DNA of 64,000 bases, from positions 124,001 to 188,000 of the forward strand of contig NZ_VBSB01000035.1 of NCBI RefSeq assembly GCF_013337765.1. The letters run 5' to 3'. Each line of letters starts with the position of its first letter. Position 1 is the first letter of the stretch. This document shows positions 51,442 to 60,357 of the stretch, piece by piece. Origin of the DNA: Mycolicibacterium sphagni. Its GTDB lineage: Bacteria; Actinomycetota; Actinomycetes; Mycobacteriales; Mycobacteriaceae. Made by a program: the position numbers and the translations under genes. The notes beneath the pieces are model-generated. The model was not told where the DNA came from and did no database searches. It was given only the letters and a program-made list of their open reading frames with translations.

Positions 51442-52389
51442 TCAGCTTGCTGACTTGGCCGCTGTCTTGCCGCTGGATGCGTGGGCCGAGCGCTTGCTGG
51501 ATGCCCGGCCCGAGCTTGCGGAGCGATCGGAACCACTGTGCTTTTTGGCGGACGGTGTTGCCGAGCTCGAGCGTCCCGGTCGCGGAGCGGCGATGCCGGT
51601 TGCGCGCGTCGTACGTGTTTCCGTCGTGGCCGTGTTGTCGGAGGCCTGGACGCCGACCCGAGCGCGGACGACCTCGGCGGTGGCCGGGGCCGCGATACGC
51701 GAGGCAGTTCCTCCGGTCACGACTCCGGCGATGTCTCGCAGTACTCCCTGGACGACGTTGACCATCGTGGCTATTCCCTTGGCCACGGCGTTCATCACGT
51801 TGTAGAGACCGGTCTCGACGGCAGCCTCGAATCCATCTGAACCCGCTGCGGCGGCGGCGTTGAAGACAGCTACCACGACCGCCCCAACCACGGGTATCAC
51901 CGCCTCGGGAATGGCCGCGAGGACCGTCATGCCGCCGGCGATCACCTTGGGTGCGAACGCAAACATCGGGCCCACCATGTTCAGAAACGGCGCGAGCGGT
52001 GAACCCGGACCGTCGCCGACCGGTGGGGCCAGCAGCAGGCTGACGTTGACCATCGCCTCGCCTAACGACTTTCCCTCGGCCAGTTGCTTCAGCAATTCCG
52101 TATTGATGAATTGCATCGTTGCGGCAGAGTCTGGATTGAATGCGGCCAGCGCGGTCATGATTGCCAGAACCTGCGGCAGGCCGAACGGCAACGAACCGCC
52201 GGAGGCGGCAGCTGCCGACCCCAGTGGGGACTTAGGCCAGTCGGGACTGGCCATACTTGTGAGCTGGAACGTACTGTTCCGAGTGCCGGCCGAAGCGAAA
52301 ACCGGCGAAACCTCCAGGTTGAGCGTGGGTGCCCCCGCCGCAATGACGGCACATACGGCGACTGGTGCGATGACAGATGAACCGAACAT
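51442..52389 (-). CDS. Secreted mycobacterial protein with hydrophobic core and basic Ser/Ala tail
   Basis: A 315-residue protein with a signal peptide (SSVIAPVAVCAVIAAGAP), a middle part of amphipathic and hydrophobic helices (about 70-230) and a basic Ser/Ala/Lys tail of about 80 residues (KKHSGSDRSASSGRASSKRS). The ATG at 52389 is preferred to the TTG four codons earlier. The architecture is like the other Ala-rich exported proteins of this window. Function unknown. Its 3' end is 2 bases from the lysR stop. Confidence 0.68.
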   Translation of the reverse strand: MFGSSVIAPVAVCAVIAAGAPTLNLEVSPVFASAGTRNSTFQLTSMASPDWPKSPLGSAAAASGGSLPFGLPQVLAIMTALAAFNPDSAATMQFINTELLKQLAEGKSLGEAMVNVSLLLAPPVGDGPGSPLAPFLNMVGPMFAFAPKVIAGGMTVLAAIPEAVIPVVGAVVVAVFNAAAAAGSDGFEAAVETGLYNVMNAVAKGIATMVNVVQGVLRDIAGVVTGGTASRIAAPATAEVVRARVGVQASDNTATTETRTTRATGIAAPRPGRSSSATPSAKKHSGSDRSASSGRASSKRSAHASSGKTAAKSAS

Positions 52390-52692
52390 GAATGCCCCCA
52401 AAAAGTTGAAGCCAAAACCTCCCTAACTCCACTTATACGACTCATGGGAACTTGCTGGCTAGAAACAACACATTAAATTTTTTTTGCATTTACATGCATT
52501 AACATGCAGAGTTCCGGTTATCAGATCAGATTTGTTTGCCCAATTTGAGTTTGCGTGAACTTGTTCCCGATCAACGCCGCATTCTGACGTTGACGCAGAC
52601 GTAACGAGTTTGGTACCTGAGCGACCTAACGTGGGCCGGTCACTTGCCTGCACCTCAGACGTGGGCATCTTGGGTTGGAAGAGGAAAATCAG
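52390..52692 (+). promoter_or_regulatory. AT-rich promoter region of the type III glutamine synthetase gene
   Basis: About 300 bases without a gene. The left part is unusually AT-rich for this genome (run of nine T at 52478-52485) and contains a 10-base tandem repeat, TGCATTTACA-TGCATTAACA-TGCA (52485-52508). A GlnR-like box follows at 52601. It also has to supply the promoter of the secreted-protein gene on the other strand. Confidence 0.5.
52601..52616. promoter_or_regulatory. GlnR-like box GTAAC-N6-GGTAC
   Basis: It matches the mycobacterial GlnR pattern nTnAC-N6-GnnAC, and lies 77 bases before the proposed start of the type III glutamine synthetase, a plausible place for nitrogen-limitation control. 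Confidence 0.55.
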
Positions 52693-54867
52693 TTGAGCGG
52701 AAACGCAGCCCGTCTCCAGGCGATCACCAATGTCGAGGCCTACGAGCCTCCCCCCATCAGCTTCGACCCAGGCGAGGCACCGGGCGAGATCTTCGGATCG
52801 AACGTCTTCACGCTGGCAGAGATGCGGTTGCGGTTGCCGAAGTCGGTCTACAAGTCGGTCGTCGCGACCATAGAAAAGGGTGCGAAGCTCGATCCGGCCG
52901 TCGCCGACGCCGTCGCGTCAGTGATGAAGGACTGGGCGCTCTCCAAGGGTGCGACTCACTACGCCCACGTCTTCTACCCGATGACCGGGCTGACCGCGGA
53001 AAAGCACGACAGCTTCCTCGATCCGGTCGGCGACGGGACCACGCTCGCCGAGTTCGCGGGCAAGACCCTGATCCAGGGCGAGCCCGACGCGTCGAGCTTC
53101 CCGTCCGGCGGGCTGCGGAGCACCTTCGAGGCGCGCGGCTACACCGGCTGGGACGTAACGAGCCCGGCCTACATCCTGGAGAACCCGAACGGCAACACGC
53201 TATGCATCCCGACTGTGTTCGTCTCGATGACCGGTGAGGCGCTGGACTACAAGACCCCGCTGCTGCGCAGCCAGCAGGCAATGGGCGCCCAGGCCGAGCG
53301 CATCCTGAAGCTGTTCGGCCACAAGGATTTCGACCACATCGTGTCGTTCTGCGGGCCGGAGCAGGAGTACTTCCTGGTCGACCGCCACTTCTTCCTGGCT
53401 CGCCCCGACCTGATCAACTCCGGCCGCACACTTTTCGGTGCCAAGCCGCCCAAGGGCCAGGAGTTCGACGACCACTACTTCGGCGCCATCCCGGACCGGG
53501 TGCTGGCGTTCATGATGGACACCGAGCGTGAACTGTTCAAGCTCGGCATCCCGGCCAAGACCCGGCACAACGAGGTTGCGCCCGGCCAGTTCGAGATCGC
53601 GCCGATGTTCGAGCGGGCCAATATCGCCGCCGACCATCAGCAGCTGTTGATGACGACGTTCCGCAACATCGCCAAGAAGCACGGCATGGAGTGCCTGTTC
53701 CACGAGAAGCCGTTCGCCGGCGTCAACGGGTCGGGCAAGCACGTGAACTTCTCGATGGGCAATGCGCAGTTCGGCAGCCTGCTGGTGCCGGGTGACACCC
53801 CCCACGAGAACGCCCAGTTCCTGGTGTTCTGCGCGGCGGTCATCAGGGCCGTGCACAAATACGGTGGCCTGCTGCGGGTCTCGGTGGCCTCGGCCACCAA
53901 CGACCACCGGCTCGGTGCCAATGAGGCGCCCCCGGCCATCATCTCGATCTTCCTGGGCGATCAGCTGGCCGACGTGTTCGACCAGATCGCCAAGGGCGCG
54001 GCCACGTCGTCAAAGGGCAAGGGCACCATGATCATCGGTGTCGACACGCTGCCCGAGTTGCCGACCGATCCGGGCGACCGCAACCGCACCAGCCCCTTCG
54101 CGTTCACCGGCAACCGCTTCGAGTTCCGCGCGCCGGGCTCGGGGCAGACGATCAACGTGCCGATGATCATCCTCAACACGATCATGGCCGACTCGCTCGA
54201 CTACATGGCCAACGTGCTGGAGAAGGCCGTCGCCGATGGTGCGGACTTCGACCAGGCCGTGCAGAAGCTGCTCACCGAGATCATCACCGAGCACGGCGCC
54301 GTCGTGTTCAACGGTGACGGCTACTCGGAGAACTGGCAGATCGAGGCGGCCGAGCGTGGCCTGCCGAACCTCAAGACGACACTCGATTCGATCCCGCAAC
54401 TGGTGACGCCGGAGGCGATCGAGGTTTTCGAGAAGTACGGCGTCTTCAACGCGCGTGAGCTGCACAGCCGCGAAGAGGTCCGCTACGAGACGTACGCACT
54501 GACCGTCAACGTCGAGGCCAAGCTGACGCTGGAGATCGGGTCGACGGTGATCCTGCCGGCGGCCATTCGCTACCAGACCGAGCTGGCGCAGAACGTCGCG
54601 GCGCTGAAGGCTGCCGGGGTGGATGCTGATACGACGCTGCTCTCGACGGTGTCCGCGCCGATTGCGGAGCTGACCGGGGCGCTGGCAGCGCTCAAGACTG
54701 GGCTGGGTGCGCACGGCGGCGACACCGCTAAGGAAGAGGCTGAGCACGCCGCGAGCCTGCTGCCCTTGATGGACGCGGTGCGTTCGGCCGCCGACGCCCT
54801 GGAAGGCGTTGTCGCTGACGACCTCTGGCCACTACCGACCTACCAGGAGATGCTCTACATCCTCTGA
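52693..54867 (+). CDS. glnN: Glutamine synthetase type III
   Basis: A 724-residue enzyme forming glutamine from glutamate, ammonia and ATP. The large GSIII form, not the 470-residue GSI, is shown by length and by PGQFEIAPMFERANIAADHQ, FHEKPFAGVNGSGKHVNFSM and the RLGANEAPPAIISIFLGDQL stretch; the C-terminal 200 residues are helical and GSIII-specific. The Tyr adenylylation site of GSI is not expected. TTG at 52693 is chosen for the AGAGG 9 bases upstream; TTG 52675 would add six residues. Extra to the usual mycobacterial GSI enzymes. Confidence 0.92.
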   Translation: MSGNAARLQAITNVEAYEPPPISFDPGEAPGEIFGSNVFTLAEMRLRLPKSVYKSVVATIEKGAKLDPAVADAVASVMKDWALSKGATHYAHVFYPMTGLTAEKHDSFLDPVGDGTTLAEFAGKTLIQGEPDASSFPSGGLRSTFEARGYTGWDVTSPAYILENPNGNTLCIPTVFVSMTGEALDYKTPLLRSQQAMGAQAERILKLFGHKDFDHIVSFCGPEQEYFLVDRHFFLARPDLINSGRTLFGAKPPKGQEFDDHYFGAIPDRVLAFMMDTERELFKLGIPAKTRHNEVAPGQFEIAPMFERANIAADHQQLLMTTFRNIAKKHGMECLFHEKPFAGVNGSGKHVNFSMGNAQFGSLLVPGDTPHENAQFLVFCAAVIRAVHKYGGLLRVSVASATNDHRLGANEAPPAIISIFLGDQLADVFDQIAKGAATSSKGKGTMIIGVDTLPELPTDPGDRNRTSPFAFTGNRFEFRAPGSGQTINVPMIILNTIMADSLDYMANVLEKAVADGADFDQAVQKLLTEIITEHGAVVFNGDGYSENWQIEAAERGLPNLKTTLDSIPQLVTPEAIEVFEKYGVFNARELHSREEVRYETYALTVNVEAKLTLEIGSTVILPAAIRYQTELAQNVAALKAAGVDADTTLLSTVSAPIAELTGALAALKTGLGAHGGDTAKEEAEHAASLLPLMDAVRSAADALEGVVADDLWPLPTYQEMLYIL

Positions 54868-54882
54868 GTGTCGTTGTCTTGC

Positions 54883-54920
54883 CGATGCCGGCGTCCCGGA
54901 TATCCGGGGCGTCGGCATCG
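54883..54920 (+). terminator. Hairpin terminator after glnN
   Basis: CGATGCCG and CGGCATCG enclose the 14-base palindrome CCCGGATATCCGGG; nearly continuous pairing over 38 bases, starting 15 bases after the glnN stop and followed by TCTTT. Confidence 0.8.
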
Positions 54921-55009
54921 TCTTTGGTCCCGACGATGTCATTCCATGTGGGCCACACCAGGGCCGAAAGTCTCTGCTGCTTGGCATTTTCGCGGCATAT
55001 GTTTGGGCC

Positions 55010-55378
55010 ATGACAGATCACGATCACCACTCCGACGTGCTCGCCGAGCTGAACCCGCAGCATCGAGCCCTGCGCCAGATGATTCCCGAGGTATACGAGG
55101 GGTTCGGTGCGCTGAGTCGGGCCGCGATGGGCACCGGTGCGGTCGAGGCCAAGACCAAGGAACTGATCGCGATGGTGATCGGAGTCGTCCAGGGCTGCGA
55201 CGGATGCATTGCCTCCCACGCGCGCGGCGCAGTCCGCGCGGGTGCCACCAAGCAGGAAGCGGCCGAGGTTATCGGTGTCAGCATCATGATGCACGGTGGC
55301 CCGGCAACAATCTACGGCGCGCGTGCCTACACAGCGTTCTGCGAGTTCGCCGACGGCGCTGGAGGTCAACCGGCGTGA
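55010..55378 (+). CDS. Carboxymuconolactone decarboxylase/AhpD-like protein
   Basis: A 122-residue AhpD-fold protein with the redox pair CDGC followed by the proton-relay His (GCDGCIASHARGAV), as in alkylhydroperoxidase D-like enzymes. The ATG follows a hairpin, and its TGA overlaps the GTG of a DsbA-fold gene, suggesting a shared thiol-redox task. The substrate is unknown. Confidence 0.85.
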   Translation: MTDHDHHSDVLAELNPQHRALRQMIPEVYEGFGALSRAAMGTGAVEAKTKELIAMVIGVVQGCDGCIASHARGAVRAGATKQEAAEVIGVSIMMHGGPATIYGARAYTAFCEFADGAGGQPA

Positions 55379-56013
55379 CAGGAAATGGCAAAGTCAGCAC
55401 CGTCGAGGTCTTCGCTGACATCCTGTGTCCGTTCACCCACGTCGGGCTGCGGACGCTGATTGACCGACGCAGCGAGCGTGGCCTCACCGAACCGCGCCTG
55501 CGCATCCGGGCGTGGCCACTCGAGCTGATCAACGGCAGCCCGCTTGACCGCCACCACGTCGGCGCCGAGATTTCGGCGCTTCGCGCGTCGGTGCGTCCGG
55601 ACCTGTTCGGGGGCTTCTCCGTCGATTCCTTTCCGAAAACTTCGATGACCGCATACGCACTGGCCGCTGCTGCCGACCGCGCGGGCGACCCCGTGCTGGT
55701 CGAAGAGGTCGGCTTGGCGCTGCGCAATGCGCTTTTCGAAGAGGGGCTTGATATCGGCCGGCCTGACGTCATCGAGCCCATCGCTGGTCGCTTCGGCCTC
55801 GAACCCCTCGATGAAGAGACTACATCCGTTGCGGTCCAGGCTGATTGGGACGAAGGTCGCGCCCGTGGCGTGGTCGGCTCACCGCACTTCTTCACCGAGG
55901 ACGGCGGGGACTGGTTTTGCCCCAGTCTGGCTATCAGCCGCGATGACGTCGGCAACTTCGTCGTTGCCTGGAAACAGGGCACGGAGGCATTCGTCGAACG
56001 CGTCTTCGGCTGA
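55375..56013 (+). CDS. DsbA/HCCA-isomerase-like thioredoxin-fold protein
   Basis: A 212-residue protein with a thioredoxin fold and helical insert (DsbA-family FrnE/HCCA type). The active-site position reads CPFT (ADILCPFTHVG): only the first Cys is kept. The cis-Pro region is GVVGSPHFFTEDG. It might act as a glutathione/mycothiol-S-transferase-type or isomerase enzyme rather than a disulfide oxidase. GTGA overlap with the AhpD-like gene. Confidence 0.82.
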   Translation: MTGNGKVSTVEVFADILCPFTHVGLRTLIDRRSERGLTEPRLRIRAWPLELINGSPLDRHHVGAEISALRASVRPDLFGGFSVDSFPKTSMTAYALAAAADRAGDPVLVEEVGLALRNALFEEGLDIGRPDVIEPIAGRFGLEPLDEETTSVAVQADWDEGRARGVVGSPHFFTEDGGDWFCPSLAISRDDVGNFVVAWKQGTEAFVERVFG

Positions 56014-56056
56014 GCCTGAACGGCTTACGGTAATTTTGCGCCCGGAAGTAGCTCGA

Positions 56057-56392
56057 TCAGATGACGGTGCCGGGCGCGCCGTCATCGCGAACCACCGGCT
56101 GCCCGCTGCGCTGCCAGGCGCCCATGCCCCCGACCAGGTTGTAGACAGTCAGCCCGGCCGCTGCGAGTCGGGTTGCCGCCGAGCTCGATCGGCCTCCCGA
56201 CCGGCACACCGCCACGATCGGCGCAGTGGTCTCAAAGGTGCGCGCGTCAAGATCGCCGAGTCGTATATGAACGGCGCCGGGGGCATGTCCAGCGGCCCAC
56301 TCGTCGTCCTCGCGGACGTCGAGCAGGATGGCGCCGGACTTGTCGACAAGCGCCATCGCACCCGTCGAGTCGACTTCCAATACATCCATCAC
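56057..56392 (-). CDS. Single-domain rhodanese
   Basis: A 111-residue sulfurtransferase domain with the active-site loop CRSGGRS (Cys63) that carries the persulfide, and the usual DVREDDEWAAGHAPGAVHI start. It lies 62 bases downstream of mmpL in the same direction and belongs to the sulfur-handling region that follows. It could move sulfane sulfur to a partner such as mycothiol, thioredoxin or CstB. Confidence 0.9.
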   Translation of the reverse strand: MMDVLEVDSTGAMALVDKSGAILLDVREDDEWAAGHAPGAVHIRLGDLDARTFETTAPIVAVCRSGGRSSSAATRLAAAGLTVYNLVGGMGAWQRSGQPVVRDDGAPGTVI

Positions 56393-56454
56393 GCATCACC
56401 TTTCACTGAATTGCCGAATCGATCTGCTCGGCCGGGATGTCTTTTGGTGCAGCA

Positions 56455-59415
56455 TCAGCCGGCTCCGGCAGAAACAGCATCACTTTCCAATGGCGGCGGA
56501 GCTTCCGTGCTGTGCGGACTCCACGCCTGATATGCGGGCCGTGAGCGCACCTTCAGCGGCCACCAGAACCATGGACCGAGAAGTGCCGCAATGGACGGGG
56601 TCATCAACGATCGCACGATCAAAGTGTCGACGAGCAGCCCGATCCCGATGGTGGCGCCACCCTGGCCGACGTTGAGCAGGTCGCCGGAGATCATGGATCC
56701 CATGGTGAAGGCGAACACGAGGCCGGCGGCGGTCACCACGCTGCCGGTGCTCCCCATCGAGCGGATGATCCCGGTGTTGATGCCGGCACCGATCTCCTCC
56801 TTGAAGCGGGAGACGAGGAGCAGGTTGTAGTCGCTGCCGACGGCCATCAGGATGATCACCGCGAAGGCGAGCACGATCCAGTTGAGTTCGATGCCTGCGA
56901 TTCGTTCGAAGACGAGCACCGAGATACCGAACGCGGCCCCCAGCGACAACACGATGGTGCCGACGATCACCAGGGACGCGACGAAGGCCCGGGTGATCAC
57001 GAGCATGACCAGGAAGATCAGGGTGAGGGCGGCGAACGCCGCGATCATGGTGTCGTACTTCGCGCCCGACTGGATGTCCCGGTACGTTGCCGCAGTGCCG
57101 GTCAGGTACACCTTCGCGGTGGCCAGGGATGTCCCCTTGACCGCCTCGTGTGCCGCAATGACCTCCTCGTCGACGGTCGAGATGCCTTCCTCGGTCGCCG
57201 GATCGACATCGTGGGTGATAATGAGGCGCGCCGCCTTGCCGTCGGGTGACAGGAACAGTTTCAACCCTTTTTGGAAGTCGGGATTGGCGAAGACTTCCGG
57301 CGGCAGGTAGAAGTAGTCGTCGCTCTTGGACGCGTCGAACGCCTCGCCCATTGCCGTCGCGGTGTCGGTCATCTGCTGCATCTGGTTGATGAGGCCGCTG
57401 AAACTGCTGTGGATGGTCTGCAGGGTCTGCTGCATCGTGGTGGCCGTTTGAATAATGGGGCCGAACTGTGCGACCAGCTGCGGGGCCAGCGTGTCCATCT
57501 CGTCCATGCCGTTGACCACCCCGTCCATGCCCCGCACCATCGCGTCCATGTCACCGACCACCGTGGCCATGTTTCCGCTGAGGGCGTCGACGCCGTCGAC
57601 GGCGTCGAATGCCGACCGGATTCCCCAGCAGGCCGTGATGTTGAAACAGTGCTGTTCCCAGTAGAAGTAGTTGCGGAAGGGTCGCACCGCGTCGTCGAAA
57701 TCGGCCAGGTGATCGCGCATCTGGTCCACCGACGCCTTCATGGTGTTCAGGTCGTCGACAGTGCGGTGGGCGGTGTCGACGGTTCCGTGAGCGTTGTCAA
57801 CCGTGCGGTGCATGGCATCGGAGAATCGGCTCATCAGGTTCTGCATCTCGGTCATGGACGCGATCATTCCGCCGAGATCGTCCGACATCGTGCTGATGTC
57901 GCCCACCCGCTCTTTCAGGAACTGCAGATTCTGGGTGATCGGTACCGACTGCATGCTGACCTGATAGGGGATCGAACTGTGCGCGATCGGCGAGCCCAAT
58001 GGGCGGGTGATGCTTTGCACCATGGCAAGCCCCCGGATCCGGAACAGCGCCTTGGCGATCCTGTCCAGCACGATCATGTCGGTGGGGTTGCGCATGTCGT
58101 GATCGGATTCGATCATCATGATATCCGGGTTCAGTCGTGCTGGGCTGAAATGCTTTTCGGCGGCGGTGTAACCGACGTTCGCCGGAACCTCGGCAGGTAC
58201 GTAGAAACGATCGTTATAGCTCGTCTTATAGCCGATCATGGCAAGGATGCCGAGCAGGATGACGGCGGTCGACGCCGCCAAGATCGGCCTGGGCCAGCGG
58301 ACCGCTGCGGTGCCGATCCGCCGCCATCCCTTGGTCTTCATCGCACGCTTCGGCTCGAACAGGCCGAATCGAGTGGCCACCACCATGATTGCGGGTACCG
58401 CGGTGAGCGCTGCGGCGACGACGACAATCAAACCGATGGCCGACGGATACGCCAGCGATTTGAAGTAGGCCAGCCGCGTCAACCGCAGGCACAGCACGGC
58501 TCCGGCGATGGTCAATCCCGAACCAAGGATCACGTGACCGACGCCGTGGAATGCGGTGTAGTACGCCGATTCCCGGTCCTCGCCGTTCTGCCGCGCCTCC
58601 TGGTAGCGGCCGATGAGGAAGATCGCGTAATCGGTGCCCGCGGCGATCGCCAGTGCTGTCAGCAACGGCACGGAGAACGTCGAGAAATCGATCAGCCGGA
58701 AGTGCCCGAGGAGGGCCACCGCACCGCGCGCGGATCCCATCTCGATGCCGACGACGGCCAGGATCAGCAGGACGGTGCTGATCGAGCGATAGACCAGCAG
58801 CAGCATGATCGTGATGACGATCATGGTGACCACTGTCATCTTGATCATGCTCTTGTCGCCGCTGTCGAGGGTGTCCGTCGTCAGCGGTGCGGGCCCGGTG
58901 ACGTAGACGTGCAGGCCGGGTGGCGGCGGCGTGTCATGAACGATGTCGCGGACTGCCTCCACCGATTCGTTGCCCTGGGTGCTGCCCTGGTCGCCGGCGA
59001 GATTGAGTTGGACGTAGGCGGCCTTGCCGTCGCTGCTCTGGACACCGGCAGCGGTGATCAGATCACCCCAGAAGTTCTGGACGTGCTGGACGTGTTTGGT
59101 GTCTCGTTCGAACTCCCCGATCAGGTTGTCGTAGTACTGATGCGCCGACTCGCCCAGTTTCTCGTCGCCAACCAGCACGACCATCGCAATGCTGTCCGAG
59201 GTGGATTCTTGGAACTTCGCGCCCATTTTCTTGGCGGCGATGACCGAAGGTGCGTCCTGGGGTGACATCGATACGGCGTTGTGTTTGCCGACCGTTTCGA
59301 CCTGCGGCAGCAACAGATTGAGCGCGGCGGTGATGGCCACCCAGAGCAGGATGATCGGTATCGCGGCCGCCCGAATCGTGCGGGGGATGAACGGACGCGT
59401 GTCGGGGGAGCTCAT
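56455..59415 (-). CDS. MmpL family RND transporter
   Basis: A 986-residue membrane transporter of the mycobacterial MmpL family, which exports lipids or siderophores by proton motive force. About 12 spans in two blocks (near residues 15-35 and 195-385; 765-960), a periplasmic loop of more than 350 residues between them with a long helical coiled-coil-like part (HRTVDNAHGTVDTAHRTVDD). The proton-relay region AAGTDYAIFLIGRYQE and its repeat GSDYNLLLVSRFKEE are typical. ATG overlaps the mmpS stop. The spacer upstream of mmpS carries two persulfide-repressor-like palindromes. Confidence 0.93.
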   Translation of the reverse strand: MSSPDTRPFIPRTIRAAAIPIILLWVAITAALNLLLPQVETVGKHNAVSMSPQDAPSVIAAKKMGAKFQESTSDSIAMVVLVGDEKLGESAHQYYDNLIGEFERDTKHVQHVQNFWGDLITAAGVQSSDGKAAYVQLNLAGDQGSTQGNESVEAVRDIVHDTPPPPGLHVYVTGPAPLTTDTLDSGDKSMIKMTVVTMIVITIMLLLVYRSISTVLLILAVVGIEMGSARGAVALLGHFRLIDFSTFSVPLLTALAIAAGTDYAIFLIGRYQEARQNGEDRESAYYTAFHGVGHVILGSGLTIAGAVLCLRLTRLAYFKSLAYPSAIGLIVVVAAALTAVPAIMVVATRFGLFEPKRAMKTKGWRRIGTAAVRWPRPILAASTAVILLGILAMIGYKTSYNDRFYVPAEVPANVGYTAAEKHFSPARLNPDIMMIESDHDMRNPTDMIVLDRIAKALFRIRGLAMVQSITRPLGSPIAHSSIPYQVSMQSVPITQNLQFLKERVGDISTMSDDLGGMIASMTEMQNLMSRFSDAMHRTVDNAHGTVDTAHRTVDDLNTMKASVDQMRDHLADFDDAVRPFRNYFYWEQHCFNITACWGIRSAFDAVDGVDALSGNMATVVGDMDAMVRGMDGVVNGMDEMDTLAPQLVAQFGPIIQTATTMQQTLQTIHSSFSGLINQMQQMTDTATAMGEAFDASKSDDYFYLPPEVFANPDFQKGLKLFLSPDGKAARLIITHDVDPATEEGISTVDEEVIAAHEAVKGTSLATAKVYLTGTAATYRDIQSGAKYDTMIAAFAALTLIFLVMLVITRAFVASLVIVGTIVLSLGAAFGISVLVFERIAGIELNWIVLAFAVIILMAVGSDYNLLLVSRFKEEIGAGINTGIIRSMGSTGSVVTAAGLVFAFTMGSMISGDLLNVGQGGATIGIGLLVDTLIVRSLMTPSIAALLGPWFWWPLKVRSRPAYQAWSPHSTEAPPPLESDAVSAGAG

Positions 59416-59861
59416 GCGGCTTTGTCCAGACAGAAGGCCTGGGCATCGCGGCCCTCGGCGTGGCTTTCGTCGACGACCTTGTCGTTGACCAGGATTCGAC
59501 AGCCGAGCCCGTCAGTGTCGCCCTGGGCCACCACGTTGGCCAGCATCCCGGGATCGGTCGTGGTGACCGTGATCGACCACGGCAGGCTGGTGAAGCCCGC
59601 CTCCAGGGTTCTGCCGTTGACATCCAGATAGCTGACCCGGCCGGTCGCCGTCGTCGGTCCGACGATTTCATAGGTCACCGTCTTGGTGTTGAACGGGACG
59701 ATGGCGTCAGCATGCCCGGCACTGGGCGCAAGGGGCTGATCGGTGTCGAAGAAAGTGCGCAGTCGGCCCACGACGGCCCCGGCGACCATGAGCGCGACGA
59801 CGACCACCGCGATCACCCAGAACCGTTTCAACCAACCGAATATCGGCGGCTTCGTCATCAT
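59412..59861 (-). CDS. MmpS family membrane protein
   Basis: A 149-residue accessory protein of the MmpL transporter: one N-terminal span (about residues 14-33) and a periplasmic domain with the family pattern KTVTYEIVGPTTATGRVSYLD and the conserved LPWSITVTTTDP. Two Cys in the C-terminal part (GLGCRILV, QAFCLDKAA) may form a disulfide. The first of two adjacent ATG codons is used. Divergent from the CstR-like gene across a shared operator region. Confidence 0.92.
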   Translation of the reverse strand: MMTKPPIFGWLKRFWVIAVVVVALMVAGAVVGRLRTFFDTDQPLAPSAGHADAIVPFNTKTVTYEIVGPTTATGRVSYLDVNGRTLEAGFTSLPWSITVTTTDPGMLANVVAQGDTDGLGCRILVNDKVVDESHAEGRDAQAFCLDKAA

Positions 59862-59920
59862 TCGTTCCCAATCTCAAAAGTGTTGACCGACTGTTCGCAG
59901 ACTCGGTGGCCATGGGAACT

Positions 59921-59936
59921 ATACCCCATAGGGTAT
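59921..59936. promoter_or_regulatory. Persulfide repressor operator copy A (ATACC-N6-GGTAT)
   Basis: ATACCCCATAGGGTAT; with one more base on each side the arms TATACCC/GGGTATA are perfect. It lies 60 bases before mmpS (other strand) and 104 before the cstR-like gene. Confidence 0.75.
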
Positions 59937-59974
59937 ATCGCCACGATCGCTATCCCGCTGACATCGCCCGGAAA

Positions 59975-59990
59975 ATACCATAGGGGGTAT
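59975..59990. promoter_or_regulatory. Persulfide repressor operator copy B (ATACC-N6-GGTAT)
   Basis: ATACCATAGGGGGTAT, also embedded in a perfect larger palindrome AATACCAT-N7-ATGGTATT (59974-59996). 50 bases before the proposed start of the cstR-like gene. Confidence 0.75.
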
Positions 59991-60039
59991 GGTATTGTGA
60001 CCGCAAGTGAGTACATGGGCCGAGGAGGACACCGCGAAT

Positions 60040-60327
60040 ATGAGTGACCAACAATCACGGTGTGACGCCGACCTGGCGGCCACCCTTAACCGACTCCGCC
60101 GCGTTCAGGGCCAACTCGGTGGCGTGATCGCCATGATTGAGCAGGGTCGTAGTTGCAAAGACGTCGTCACTCAACTTGCTGCAGTGTCAAAAGCTTTGGA
60201 CCGCGCCGGCTTCACCATCATCGCCTCCGGGCTGCGTAACTGCCTCGATGCCGCCGATGGGAAGGACGGTCGGGGCGAGGCGTTGACCATCGAAGAGCTG
60301 GAAAAGCTCTTCTTGAGCCTCGCCTAG
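60040..60327 (+). CDS. CsoR-family persulfide-sensing repressor (CstR-like)
   Basis: A 95-residue all-helical repressor of the CsoR/RcnR/CstR family. It keeps the two family cysteines with the exact spacing (Cys39 in GRSCKDV and Cys68 in LRNCLD, 29 apart), but the Cu(I)-ligand His of CsoR is replaced by Gly64. This is the pattern of CstR, which senses persulfides by linking the two Cys. An extra Cys8 is present. ATG 60040 is chosen; AGGAGG lies 11 bases before it. The neighbours (persulfide dioxygenase, SQR, rhodanese) and five operator-like sites support the role. Confidence 0.87.
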   Translation: MSDQQSRCDADLAATLNRLRRVQGQLGGVIAMIEQGRSCKDVVTQLAAVSKALDRAGFTIIASGLRNCLDAADGKDGRGEALTIEELEKLFLSLA

Positions 60328-60357
60328 AAACCGGATTCACGCCGAAAGGGAGTTCCC

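Noticed and set aside
57271..59265. 664-residue open frame antisense to mmpL
   Set aside because: Shadow of the MmpL coding strand; composition is typical of high-GC antisense translation.
60040..60327. Copper sensor CsoR
   Set aside because: The His ligand position is Gly64, and neighbours are sulfur genes, not copper exporters or chaperones.
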